Notes: generated by a model from the letters alone, not told the origin. A stretch of DNA of 64,000 nucleotides from Paraburkholderia domus (GCF_905220705.1 NZ_CAJNAT010000007.1:62001-126000); one strand, 5' to 3'. Shown: positions 26,691-35,474, counted from the stretch's first letter. Made by a program: numbers and translations.

Positions 26691-28475
26691 TCAATCCTCG
26701 TCGCTGTCGTCGTCCTTATTGACGTCGCCTGACGGCAGCCCGTAGCGCTTGACCAGCTCCGCCTTGAAACCGGTCAGCGTCTTCTGCTCGTCGCACAGCT
26801 CATACAGATAGGCCAACTGCGACGGCCAGTCGCTCAACTCCTGAGCAAAAATCTTCAGGCGCTCGACGGTGTCGAACGCCCCTGCCGTGTCGCCGCTCAG
26901 TGCTTGCAGCACCGCATACCGGCGCAGCACGGTTTCACCGGGTAGCAGCGCAATCGCCTGCTTGTGCATCGCGAGCTTGTGTTGCAGGTTCATCGAGTTC
27001 ATCGGCAGCAGCGTCGCGAGGCCGTACTCGCCCCACGCACCGAACAGGAACGACGGGGCCGCTTGATACTGCTCGGCGGGACGCGAGCCGTAATACAGCA
27101 CCTCGGCGCGCGTGTAGTCGCGATACACCGGATACAGTGCGGCAAGACCTCCGAACACGACCACAGCAAACGCACCGAACGACAGGCGCCCAGGCACGAG
27201 GCGCAGCGGCCGTGTCTCGAGCAAGCCGAACACGAACATCGCCGGCAGCAGGAAGAACATGTACTGCTGCGGATACTCGACCAGCGCATGCATAACCAGC
27301 ACGCCGATCAGCGCGATGCCGAACACGCGTGCGGCGCTTTGCGGCGCGCGCACCACGCGCACCAGCCACGTGATCAGGCCGAACAGCACGATCGCGAGGC
27401 CAATCAAGCCCGTCTTCGCGAGCAGGTCGATGAAGATGTCGTGCGAGTTGTTGGCGATCTCGACGCCGCCCAGCGACTTTACATACTCGAACTGGTAGCT
27501 CGGAAACTCGCCCCAGCCGACACCCAGCAGCGGATGCGCCTTGAACATCGTCCAGCCGTACTTCCACAGCGCGAGGCGCGGTGCGATCTTGCTGGCGTCC
27601 CTGAAACGGTCAGCCGCGGACTCCCCGAGTTCCAGGTGGTAGTGCACATTGGCCCAGCGGATCAACACGTTGACCACGAAGAACAGCACCGCCAATGCGA
27701 TCGGAATCAGCCATTCGCGATTGCTGCGGCGGAGAAGCGGCTGACTGCGCGTCTGCGCGAAGGCCATCCAGAAACCCGCCACCACGATCACGCCCATCTG
27801 CAGCCAGGGGCCGCGCGACACGGTCAGCGCGAGTCCAATCGCGAAGATCGTCGACGCGAGCAGCCAGATGCTGACGGCAATGCGGCGCGTCTGCACGAGG
27901 AAGAGCGCGCCCGCCATCGCGAACGCGATATAAGTGGCAAGGTGGTTCGCCTGCGCCATATTGCCGAAAGGCCGGCGCCCGACGGTCACGTTATAGGCGA
28001 CGACCAGCGGCGACACTCGCGCCTCGAGGTGAAACAGCTGGATCACCTGGCAGAACACCGCAAACAGGCCACCGACGATCAACGCCCCGGCCGCCCAGCG
28101 CAGCGCTGTTTCATTCAGCTTGGCGCGGGCAAAACCGTAGCCGGCGTGCGTCGCCATGAATGCGGCAAGCAGGTAACCGCCGCCGAGCCAATTCATCGAC
28201 GGCTGCGAGACCGGCAGCAGCACCGATTGCGCGACCAGCACGAGCCCGAACAACAAGGGCACCAGCGCGACAACCGGCGACGCAAACGTCACGCGCGGCC
28301 TGGCCGTCCCAACCAGCAGCACGACACCCGCACCCGTCAGCAAATACAGCGCGAGCGCCGTGAATTCAGCGTAGAAGGTCGGTATCGGATACGTGTGGCC
28401 GACGACTGCATAAGGCAGCACCAACGCGAGAGCCAACAGAATGAGAGACAGGTAGCGCGCAAATGGGGTGGGCAT
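26691..28475 (-). CDS. pglL: PglL-type protein O-oligosaccharyltransferase
   Basis: 594 residues from the ATG at 28475. About a dozen hydrophobic helices fill the first 430 residues; the Wzy_C-type loop contains NNSHDIFIDLLAKTGLIGL, with the His thought essential in PglL enzymes. A C-terminal helical part (about 440-594) is the PglL-associated domain, which separates it from WaaL ligase. These inner-membrane enzymes transfer lipid-linked glycans to Ser of periplasmic proteins, including pilins. The gene lies directly downstream of a pilin gene on the same strand with about 135 bases between, as in known pilin/oligosaccharyltransferase pairs. Confidence 0.88.
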   Translation of the reverse strand: MPTPFARYLSLILLALALVLPYAVVGHTYPIPTFYAEFTALALYLLTGAGVVLLVGTARPRVTFASPVVALVPLLFGLVLVAQSVLLPVSQPSMNWLGGGYLLAAFMATHAGYGFARAKLNETALRWAAGALIVGGLFAVFCQVIQLFHLEARVSPLVVAYNVTVGRRPFGNMAQANHLATYIAFAMAGALFLVQTRRIAVSIWLLASTIFAIGLALTVSRGPWLQMGVIVVAGFWMAFAQTRSQPLLRRSNREWLIPIALAVLFFVVNVLIRWANVHYHLELGESAADRFRDASKIAPRLALWKYGWTMFKAHPLLGVGWGEFPSYQFEYVKSLGGVEIANNSHDIFIDLLAKTGLIGLAIVLFGLITWLVRVVRAPQSAARVFGIALIGVLVMHALVEYPQQYMFFLLPAMFVFGLLETRPLRLVPGRLSFGAFAVVVFGGLAALYPVYRDYTRAEVLYYGSRPAEQYQAAPSFLFGAWGEYGLATLLPMNSMNLQHKLAMHKQAIALLPGETVLRRYAVLQALSGDTAGAFDTVERLKIFAQELSDWPSQLAYLYELCDEQKTLTGFKAELVKRYGLPSGDVNKDDDSDED

Positions 28476-28611
28476 CGAATAACCGGAGGGCGTCAGCAAC
28501 CGGCGCACTATACAAAAAAATTCTCCTGCTGTGCGCCGGCTGGGCTGAAATATCCCGAAAATCAGCCTTTTACGTTCAAGCGGCTACTCATCCGGCCGCT
28601 CATACCACCAT

Positions 28612-29235
28612 TCAGGCGCGGCACTCCGGTGGTGCAAGATTGGACGGCAAGGACGGCGCATCGGCAGGTGCGGGCCCGGCGCCTGGCGCAGGCAGCGAGG
28701 AGGCCGTTTTGCCGCCGACGAAACATTCCCAGGTCACCGCGCCCGCCTGCACGGCACCCTTGCTCAAGGCGACCCGCGCAGTTGGCGCATCGGCATTGTC
28801 CGGCACCGAGGGCACGAGCGTCAGGGTGTTCGAACCGGCAGGTGCGACGCGCGTCGTGAAAGCAACGGTAATCTGGCCGGTATCGTCGTCGACGTGAACG
28901 GATTCGACGTTGCGGGTGGCAGGCGGCGACGCATAACCGCCGCCAAGCGCATTGCCGCTAGCAGCGTTTTCGGACACCGCGAGCCGCGCGGATGCGGCCA
29001 GCGAGAGCCCCTCCCCCACGCGACTGCGGGCCAGATAGTCCTGATACGCCGGAATCGCGTAGGCCGCGATGACACCGACAATGGCCAGCACGATCATCAA
29101 CTCGATCAGCGTAAAGCCGAAACCGAAGCGGCGGCAGGCACGTGCAAGAGGTGCGGTCCAGCGCGCTCGTTCGAACGGGTTCCGTGGGGAAGGCGTGGAC
29201 TGTGAGAAAGGAGAGTACGGCAAAGTAACGATCAT
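28612..29235 (-). CDS. pilA: Type IV pilin (PilA-like)
   Basis: 207 residues. The class III signal is GFGFTLIELMIVLAIVGVIAAY with cleavage expected at Gly40/Phe41 and Glu45 as the mature E5. The ATG follows GGAG by 7 bases. The leader before the cleavage site is 40 residues, much longer than the usual 6-20; I see no later ATG, and a TTG at codon 5 changes little. The mature part has two C-terminal cysteines (WECF and PPECRA) that should form the D-loop disulfide, and between them a Pro/Ala/Ser-rich stretch (PAPGAGPAPADAPSLPS). Two further in-frame starts upstream exist but lie beyond a terminator-like hairpin. The next gene is pglL. Confidence 0.88.
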   Translation of the reverse strand: MIVTLPYSPFSQSTPSPRNPFERARWTAPLARACRRFGFGFTLIELMIVLAIVGVIAAYAIPAYQDYLARSRVGEGLSLAASARLAVSENAASGNALGGGYASPPATRNVESVHVDDDTGQITVAFTTRVAPAGSNTLTLVPSVPDNADAPTARVALSKGAVQAGAVTWECFVGGKTASSLPAPGAGPAPADAPSLPSNLAPPECRA

Positions 29236-29253
29236 CGGCAGGCTCCTGAAACG

Positions 29254-29288
29254 AAAAACGCCTGCCCCTCGAATCGGGGACAGGCGTT
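29254..29288 (-). terminator. Terminator-like hairpin between terC and pilA, abutting the pilA ribosome site
   Basis: On the minus strand AACGCCTG-A-CCCC... pairs with GGGG...CAGGCGTT (one bulged base) and is followed by TTTTT. It lies 140 bases past the terC stop and only 18 bases before the pilA start, with the pilA GGAG just after the T run. It can end terC transcripts or act as an attenuator in the pilA leader. Confidence 0.8.
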
Positions 29289-29427
29289 TCAATCGTAGCC
29301 AGCGGCAATCGTTCCACACAGTCAGCCGAATGGCTAACGTTGCGTTGGTGCGGCGGGTGCGGTTCTATGTTCGGGCCAACGCACCGTTGCCGTGGCACGT
29401 CCCGCCACTGTTCAGGCTGAGTTCAGC

Positions 29428-30138
29428 TTAAGCCGCCGCGCGGTGGGCGTTGCGGCGCTTGAGCAGATAACCGAGGATCACGACGAACAGCGCGCCGGCA
29501 ATGCTCGTGCCGTACTCGGCCACGGGCGAATCCAGGATCGGCCAACGATCGCCTGCCGGGTCATTGATGATCAGGCCGCCGGCGATCCAGCCAAGCAGCG
29601 CGGCACCGAGCGTAATGACAATCGGAAAGCGGTCGAGCAGTTTCAGCACCAACTGGCTGCCCCACACGATCAGCGGAATGCTCACCACCAGGCCGAAAAT
29701 CACCAGCGCGAGGCGGTGCGCCGGATCAGCTGCCTCGGCAGCGCCAGCAATCGCGATCACATTGTCGAGGCTCATCACCGCATCCGCGATGATGATGGTC
29801 TTGATCGCCGACATCAGCTTGTCGGCCGGTTTGATGTTCTCGTGGACGTCATGCGCGGGCGCCATCAGACGCACACCGATCCACAGCAGCAGCAGGCCAC
29901 CGGCGAATTTCAGCAGCGGCACGTCGAGCAGCGCCACAGCGAACGCAATCAGCGCGACGCGCAACACGATGGCGCCGGCCGTGCCCCACAGCACGCCTTT
30001 CGTACGCTGCTCAGCCGGCAGGTTGCGGCAGGCAAGCGCGATCACGACGGCATTGTCGCCACCCAGCAGGATGTCGATGACGATGATCTGAATGACGGCG
30101 CCCCAATGGAGCGTGGCGAAGAACTCGAGCATGAGCAA
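29428..30138 (-). CDS. TerC-family integral membrane protein
   Basis: 236 residues with about seven hydrophobic helices. The family's acidic motifs, thought to bind metal, are present: LLGGDNAVVIALACR in the N-terminal half and DAVMSLDNVIAIAGAA in the second half. TerC proteins are linked to tellurite resistance and, in several bacteria, to manganese export or metal loading of exported proteins. I see no yybP-ykoY riboswitch upstream. It follows the sucD terminator and precedes the pilin. Confidence 0.92.
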   Translation of the reverse strand: MLMLEFFATLHWGAVIQIIVIDILLGGDNAVVIALACRNLPAEQRTKGVLWGTAGAIVLRVALIAFAVALLDVPLLKFAGGLLLLWIGVRLMAPAHDVHENIKPADKLMSAIKTIIIADAVMSLDNVIAIAGAAEAADPAHRLALVIFGLVVSIPLIVWGSQLVLKLLDRFPIVITLGAALLGWIAGGLIINDPAGDRWPILDSPVAEYGTSIAGALFVVILGYLLKRRNAHRAAA

Positions 30139-30170
30139 AAGAATAAGAAGGAATCGGACGCGCGAGCAAT

Positions 30171-30205
30171 AAAAAAGCGGAGGAGTCTACACTCCCCCGC
30201 TTTTT
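30171..30205. terminator. Terminator between sucD and terC
   Basis: AAAAAGCGGAGGAGT pairs with ACTCCCCCGCTTTTT with one mismatch. It is symmetric with A and T runs on both sides; in the direction of the flanking genes it ends the sucCD transcript about 70 bases past the sucD stop. Confidence 0.9.
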
Positions 30206-30276
30206 AAGACTGCTCGCTCACGAAAGGGTTTCGTAAGCGTATCAAAAACGCGCCGTGACTGCGCGCGAATTTCGAT

Positions 30277-31158
30277 TTACAGCATCGCCTTCAGAAGACG
30301 CGCCATTTCCGACGGGTTCTTCGTAACCTTGATGCCGCATGCGTCCATGATTTCCAGCTTGGCTTCAGCCGTGTCCGCACCGCCCGAGATCAGCGCGCCG
30401 GCGTGGCCCATGCGCTTGCCCGGAGGCGCCGTAACACCGGCGATAAAGCCAACCACCGGCTTCTTCATGTTGTCCTTGATCCACTCAGCGGCATTCGCTT
30501 CGTCCGGACCACCGATCTCGCCGATCATGATGACGGCGTCCGTTTCCGGATCGTCGTTGAACATCTTCATCACGTCGATGTGCTTCAGACCGTTGATCGG
30601 GTCGCCGCCAATACCCACTGCCGACGACTGGCCGAGGCCGATCGCCGTCAACTGGCCGACTGCTTCGTACGTCAGCGTGCCCGAACGCGACACGACGCCG
30701 ATGCGGCCCTTGCGGTGAATGTGACCCGGCATGATGCCGATCTTCAGTTCGTCCGGCGTGATCGTGCCCGGGCAGTTCGGTCCGAGCAGCAACGTCTTGC
30801 TGTTCTTTGCGCGCATGCGTGCCTTGAGCTCGATCATGTCACGCACAGGAATGCCTTCCGTGATACAGATTGCGAGATCCAGGTCGGCTTCAACAGCTTC
30901 CCAGATGGCAGCAGCAGCGCCTGCCGGCGGAACGTAAATCACCGACACGGTCGCGCCCGTTTCGGCCTTGGCTTCAGCGACGCTAGCGTAGATAGGAATG
31001 CCTTCGAAATCTTCGCCGGCCTTCTTCGGGTTCACGCCTGCAACGTACGCTTCGCGGCCGTTTGCATATTCACGGCAAGCACGCGTGTGGAACTGACCGG
31101 TCTTGCCGGTAATGCCCTGCGTGATGACCTTGGTGTCTTTGTTAATCAGAATCGACAT
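30277..31158 (-). CDS. sucD: Succinyl-CoA synthetase alpha subunit
   Basis: 293-residue TCA-cycle subunit that binds CoA and carries the phosphohistidine. Motifs are VITQGITGKTGQFHT (CoA site), IPVRDMIELK, LLGPNCPGTITP and GKRMGHAGALISGG with the active-site His. It follows sucC by about 130 bases and the two form an alpha2beta2 or alphabeta enzyme making ATP from succinyl-CoA. Confidence 0.98.
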   Translation of the reverse strand: MSILINKDTKVITQGITGKTGQFHTRACREYANGREAYVAGVNPKKAGEDFEGIPIYASVAEAKAETGATVSVIYVPPAGAAAAIWEAVEADLDLAICITEGIPVRDMIELKARMRAKNSKTLLLGPNCPGTITPDELKIGIMPGHIHRKGRIGVVSRSGTLTYEAVGQLTAIGLGQSSAVGIGGDPINGLKHIDVMKMFNDDPETDAVIMIGEIGGPDEANAAEWIKDNMKKPVVGFIAGVTAPPGKRMGHAGALISGGADTAEAKLEIMDACGIKVTKNPSEMARLLKAML

Positions 31159-31285
31159 GTATTGACCTCTGTTCGTTTGGCGTCGCGGTGGTGCGTGGCG
31201 CGGCGGGATGTTCTTCGCCCGCGCCGCTCATGCATCACACGCGCGCCGCCATTCGTAATCCTGGTAACCGCGCTTGGGGTTTGGC

Positions 31286-32455
31286 TTACGCCTTGCCCGC
31301 AGCGGCCGCGACGACCTTCTGAGCCGCTTCTTCCATGCTGTCAGCCGCGATGATCGGCAGACCGGATTCAGCGAGCATCTTCTTGCCGAGGTCTTCGTTC
31401 GTGCCCTTCATGCGGACGACGAGCGGCACCTTCAGCGACACGGCCTTCGACGCCGCGATCACGCCTTCCGCGATCACGTCGCAGCGCATGATGCCGCCGA
31501 AAATGTTGACCAGAATCGCGGTCAGGTTCGGGTTCTTCAGCATGATCTTGAACGCTTCCGTGACCTTCTCGGTCGTGGCGCCACCGCCCACGTCCAGGAA
31601 GTTCGCCGGTTCGCCGCCGAACAGCTTGATGGTGTCCATCGTTGCCATTGCGAGGCCAGCGCCGTTCACGAGGCAGCCGATGTTGCCGTCGAGCGAGATG
31701 TAGGCGAGGTCGAACTTCGACGCTTCGACTTCAGCCGGATCTTCTTCGTCCAGATCGCGATACGCGACGATTTCCGGATGACGGAACAGTGCGTTCGAAT
31801 CGAAGTTGAATTTCGCGTCCAACGCGATGACCTTGCCGTCGCCGGTCAGGATCAGCGGGTTGATTTCGGCCAGCGATGCATCGGTTTCCCAGAATGCCTT
31901 GTACAGGCCTTGCAGGATCGCGCGCGCTTGCGGCAGCGAAGCGGCAGGCACGCCGATCTTCGTTGCGAGCTCATCGGCTTCAGCGTCTTTCAGACCGGTC
32001 GACGGGTCGACGGCGATCTTGTGGATCAGCTCAGGCGTCTTTTCCGCGACTTCTTCGACGTCCATGCCGCCTTCGCTCGATGCCATCACGACGATCTTCT
32101 GCGAAACGCGATCGATCACGAGGCCGACATACAGTTCCTTCTTGATGTCAGCGCCTTCTTCGATCAGCAGACGATTCACCTTCTGGCCTTCCGGACCGGT
32201 CTGGTGCGTGACGAGCTGCATGCCGAGGATCTGGTTCGAGAATTCACGAACCTGTTCCAGCGACTTGGCGACCTTCACGCCGCCGCCCTTGCCACGGCCA
32301 CCCGCGTGGATCTGAGCCTTCACGACCCATACCGGGCCGCCGAGCTCTTCCGCGGCCTTGACCGCATCATCCACCGAGAAGACCGGCTTGCCGCGCGGTA
32401 CCGCGACGCCGAATTTCCGCAGGATTTCCTTACCCTGGTACTCGTGAATCTTCAT
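31286..32455 (-). CDS. sucC: Succinyl-CoA synthetase beta subunit
   Basis: 389-residue ATP-grasp subunit. Motifs are MKIHEYQGKEILRKFGV, WVVKAQIHAGGRGKGGGVK (nucleotide site), NGAGLAMATMD and VNIFGGIMRCDVIAEG. Its ATG overlaps the stop of the upstream DUF2889 gene by 4 bases, so translation is probably coupled to it. Confidence 0.98.
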   Translation of the reverse strand: MKIHEYQGKEILRKFGVAVPRGKPVFSVDDAVKAAEELGGPVWVVKAQIHAGGRGKGGGVKVAKSLEQVREFSNQILGMQLVTHQTGPEGQKVNRLLIEEGADIKKELYVGLVIDRVSQKIVVMASSEGGMDVEEVAEKTPELIHKIAVDPSTGLKDAEADELATKIGVPAASLPQARAILQGLYKAFWETDASLAEINPLILTGDGKVIALDAKFNFDSNALFRHPEIVAYRDLDEEDPAEVEASKFDLAYISLDGNIGCLVNGAGLAMATMDTIKLFGGEPANFLDVGGGATTEKVTEAFKIMLKNPNLTAILVNIFGGIMRCDVIAEGVIAASKAVSLKVPLVVRMKGTNEDLGKKMLAESGLPIIAADSMEEAAQKVVAAAAGKA

Positions 32456-33192
32456 GCGTGATTCCCTTCAGTCTGAGAGTTGGATTGAACTTCGTTTCCG
32501 CTGCCGTCGTTCATGCCGGACGCGTTGCCGCCCTCACCTGTCTGGCGGGCTGCCCCGTCGCCTGACGATGCCGCGCGATCCGCTGTATACGGAGCGCGGC
32601 CATACCAGCGCGGATAAAACTGTTGCACCGCCTCGCCGTCGAAACGCAGCGCGTGGCAGCGTCCCAGCTGGAATGGCGGTTTGTCGTTGGAATGCTCGCC
32701 TGTGCTGCCCGACGCACCGTTCCCTGAACTCGCCGTTGCGCCCGGCGCGCTGTCACCGGTGTTCCACACATCGCCGGCGAACGCCTGGATTGCGGCGGTC
32801 GGCAAAAGCGCGCACAACTCGGTGAGATGCGTGCAACCAGCCGTGCCGGCCAGCAAACGGGCAGCATCGCGACGGAAGTTGTTGAACAGATTGAGCCCAA
32901 TGAGGGCACGATAGGCGGGATTGCTGGCTTGGCACAACCCTGGATAGGGCACCCAGTCGGACGACGCTTCGGCGTCGACGACGTTGAGCTTGCGATCGAT
33001 AGTGATGCGAAGCCAGAGTTCATGGATCGGCTGACCATTGGGCCGGACGCCCGACGCAAGCACCACATCGCGCGGTTTTTCGTCGGTCAAGCACGCTTCC
33101 ACATCCCACAGGCCATCGGCTCGCTCATAGGCTTCCGCTCTGATCGCGCGACGGTGGCGCAACTGACGGGACACTGGCGGGGAGAGCGGCAT
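32452..33192 (-). CDS. DUF2889 protein, upstream of and overlapping sucC
   Basis: 246 residues, soluble. The first 150 residues and the segment after 200 match the DUF2889 pattern (RAEAYERADGLWDVEACLTDEKPRDV, HELWLRITIDRKLNVVDAEA, GCTHLTELC, CHALRFDGEAVQQFYPRWYG). Two Gly/Ser/Asn-rich linkers (about 155-175 and 218-246) are low-complexity. The conserved Cys/His positions (GCTHL, Cys at LCQ) could bind a ligand or metal. Function unknown; the ATGA overlap with sucC hints at a link with succinyl-CoA metabolism. Confidence 0.88.
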   Translation of the reverse strand: MPLSPPVSRQLRHRRAIRAEAYERADGLWDVEACLTDEKPRDVVLASGVRPNGQPIHELWLRITIDRKLNVVDAEASSDWVPYPGLCQASNPAYRALIGLNLFNNFRRDAARLLAGTAGCTHLTELCALLPTAAIQAFAGDVWNTGDSAPGATASSGNGASGSTGEHSNDKPPFQLGRCHALRFDGEAVQQFYPRWYGRAPYTADRAASSGDGAARQTGEGGNASGMNDGSGNEVQSNSQTEGNHA

Positions 33193-33331
33193 GCGGGAAG
33201 GAAAGGCCGGATTGGAAAACCCCCGAATTTTAGCATACTGGGTATTTGAGACAGGTCGGAATGCGCAGTGCCGCCCAGCGGGCCGGGGAGCGCGGCAGAC
33301 GCTATCTCAAAGCCGGGGGCTACTCGCCGCT

Positions 33332-34267
33332 TCACTCCTCGTCGAACCCTTTGAGGATTTTGCCGATTGTCGCGCCGGAGAAACCGCGCGAGGCCAGAAA
33401 ACGCGCCTGTTTAGCCCGATCAGCAGCCGTTTCGGGAAGTTGGCCGAATTTCTTCCGCCACACAGCTTGGGCTCGCGCGAGTTCGGTTTCGCGCAGTTGC
33501 GCGCTGGCTTCTTCCACCAGCGTTTGGTCGACCGCGTGCTGCTTCAGTTCGCCGACGATCCGGCTCGCGCCCAGCCGCGATGAGCGCCTATGAATCAGAC
33601 TTTCCGCAAAGCGCGAATCCGAGAGCCAGTTTTCGGCTTCAAGTGCATCGAGCACGGTGTCGAGCGAATCGGTTTCCTCGACGAACGGCTTCAGCTTGCG
33701 CGCCAGTTCGGCACGGCTGTATTCACGCCGGGATAGATAGCCAAGTGCCCGGCCTTTTAGCGAACGGGCCGGACGTTGGGATTTTTTTGCCTCGTCCTGC
33801 CCTGGCTTCGCCTCGCCAGGTGTGCGGCGCGAGCGGGTATAGGTGGTTTCGGACGGGTCGGGTTCAGCTTGCGCGGAAGATTCAGCCTGAGATTGACGAC
33901 CTGAAGCGCGATCGTGAGCATCGAACGACTCGAACGGATCGGCCTCGCCAGCTGCGGCAAAGGGATCGGAATCTGATGCGGATGAGCGCCGAGCGGCTGA
34001 GTTGCCGGCCGGATAGCGTGGCGAACGCGAGGTGGAACGCCCGAAAGAACTTCCAGACGATTTGCCGAACGAACTACCGGACGGACTGCCGGAGGAATTT
34101 CCCGACGGTCGTCCAAACGACCGGTTGGATCGAGAGGTCGGCGACGAGGAAGGCGACGACGAAGAGGGTGACGACGATTCGAACGAATCGTCGTCACCGT
34201 CACGCGGGCCGTCCGCGTTGCGTCCAGCGTTGGCAGCATTGGATTGCGGCCGGCCCTTGCGTATCAC
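33332..34267 (-). CDS. recX: RecX regulator with long Ser-rich N-terminal extension
   Basis: The C-terminal 145 residues are a RecX domain (about 167-311), with the three-helix repeats RALGYLSRREYSRAELARKL and RFAESLIHRRSSRLGASRIVGEL, ending QARFLASRGFSGATIGKIL. RecX binds and inhibits RecA filaments. The N-terminal 165 residues are low-complexity: a poly-Ser/acidic start, then GSSFGKS/GSSFGRS-like repeats. The start used is a GTG 7 bases after the recA stop; there is no later ATG before the domain, and GTG or TTG starts further in cannot be excluded. Typical RecX is about 150 residues. Confidence 0.87.
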   Translation of the reverse strand: MIRKGRPQSNAANAGRNADGPRDGDDDSFESSSPSSSSPSSSPTSRSNRSFGRPSGNSSGSPSGSSFGKSSGSSFGRSTSRSPRYPAGNSAARRSSASDSDPFAAAGEADPFESFDAHDRASGRQSQAESSAQAEPDPSETTYTRSRRTPGEAKPGQDEAKKSQRPARSLKGRALGYLSRREYSRAELARKLKPFVEETDSLDTVLDALEAENWLSDSRFAESLIHRRSSRLGASRIVGELKQHAVDQTLVEEASAQLRETELARAQAVWRKKFGQLPETAADRAKQARFLASRGFSGATIGKILKGFDEE

Positions 34268-34274
34268 GTGCGGG

Positions 34275-35354
34275 TTACTCTTCTTCGTCCGCGACTTCAG
34301 CGCCTGCGCCAGCGGTTACCGCTTCCGCCATGGCATTCACGCCGAGCGATTCACGGATACGGTTTTCGATCTCACGAGCGATGTCCGGATTTTCGCGCAG
34401 GAATTCGCGCGCGTTGTCCTTACCCTGACCGATCCGTTCGCCGTTATAGCTGTACCAGGCGCCGGCCTTGTCGACGATCTTCGCCTGCACGCCGAGGTCG
34501 ATGACTTCGCCCTGACGGGAAATACCTTCCCCGTACAGAATGTCGAAAATCGCTTCACGGAACGGCGGCGCAACCTTGTTCTTCACCACCTTCACGCGCG
34601 TTTCGTTACCGATCACTTCGTCATTCTTCTTGATCGAACCGATCCGGCGAATGTCCAGACGCACCGACGCGTAAAACTTCAGCGCGTTACCACCCGTGGT
34701 GGTTTCCGGGTTGCCGAACATCACACCAATCTTCATACGGATCTGGTTGATGAAGATCACGAGGCAGTTCGTGCGCTTGATCGTACCGGTGAGCTTGCGC
34801 AGCGCTTGCGACATCAGACGCGCTTGCAGACCCGGCAGCGAGTCGCCCATTTCGCCTTCGATTTCAGCCTTCGGCACGAGTGCCGCGACCGAGTCGATCA
34901 CGATCATGTCGATCGAGCCCGAGCGCACCAGTGCGTCGGCAATTTCGAGCGCCTGTTCGCCAGTGTCGGGCTGCGAAACCAGCAGGTCGTTGACGTTCAC
35001 GCCGAGCTTGCGCGCATACTGGATGTCCAGCGCGTGTTCCGCGTCGATAAACGCTGCCGTGCCGCCGAGCTTCTGCATTTCGGCGACGACTTGCAACGTC
35101 AGCGTGGTTTTACCGGACGATTCCGGACCATAAATTTCGACCACACGGCCACGCGGCAAACCGCCGACGCCCAGCGCGATGTCGAGACCGAGCGATCCGG
35201 TTGAGACCACCTGGATGTCTTCGACCGCCTCACCTGCGCCGAGCCGCATGACCGACCCTTTGCCGAACTGCTTTTCGATCTGCGCGAGCGCGGCAGCGAG
35301 TGCCTTGCCCTTTTCAGCAGTCAGTCCAGCCGAGCCTTTCTTGCTTTCTTCCAT
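34275..35354 (-). CDS. recA: RecA recombinase
   Basis: 359-residue strand-exchange and SOS co-protease. The start is MEESKKGSAGLTAEKG; earlier in-frame codons lie in the promoter. Motifs are Walker A GPESSGKTTL, VIDSVAALVPKAEIEGEMGD, LMSQALRKLTGTIKRTNCLVIFINQIR and TTGGNALKFYASVRLDIRR. The acidic tail ends DEEE. It is co-transcribed with recX and is preceded by a consensus LexA box. Confidence 0.99.
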   Translation of the reverse strand: MEESKKGSAGLTAEKGKALAAALAQIEKQFGKGSVMRLGAGEAVEDIQVVSTGSLGLDIALGVGGLPRGRVVEIYGPESSGKTTLTLQVVAEMQKLGGTAAFIDAEHALDIQYARKLGVNVNDLLVSQPDTGEQALEIADALVRSGSIDMIVIDSVAALVPKAEIEGEMGDSLPGLQARLMSQALRKLTGTIKRTNCLVIFINQIRMKIGVMFGNPETTTGGNALKFYASVRLDIRRIGSIKKNDEVIGNETRVKVVKNKVAPPFREAIFDILYGEGISRQGEVIDLGVQAKIVDKAGAWYSYNGERIGQGKDNAREFLRENPDIAREIENRIRESLGVNAMAEAVTAGAGAEVADEEE

Positions 35355-35445
35355 GAATCGTCCTTTGCTATGATGAACGGCGTCTGAGGCAGATGTGCGG
35401 CCCCCGTTTTCAAGATTCTTGAAGGACAGCACACGAAACTCAGAC

Positions 35446-35474
35446 ACTGTATAAAAAAACAGTAGTTTTGGCAA
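35446..35474 (-). promoter_or_regulatory. recA promoter overlapped by a consensus LexA (SOS) box
   Basis: On the minus strand, TTGCCA (35474-35469), a 17-base spacer, then TACAGT (35451-35446) make a sigma-70 promoter. The spacer and -10 contain CTGT-N8-ACAG at 35447-35462, the LexA consensus, with an A/T-only centre. A LexA dimer here would block RNA polymerase. It lies about 93 bases before the recA start. Confidence 0.9.

Noticed and set aside
30139..30276. Manganese (yybP-ykoY) riboswitch upstream of terC
   Set aside because: The region is short and consists mostly of the sucD terminator; the conserved paired loops of that riboswitch are not there.
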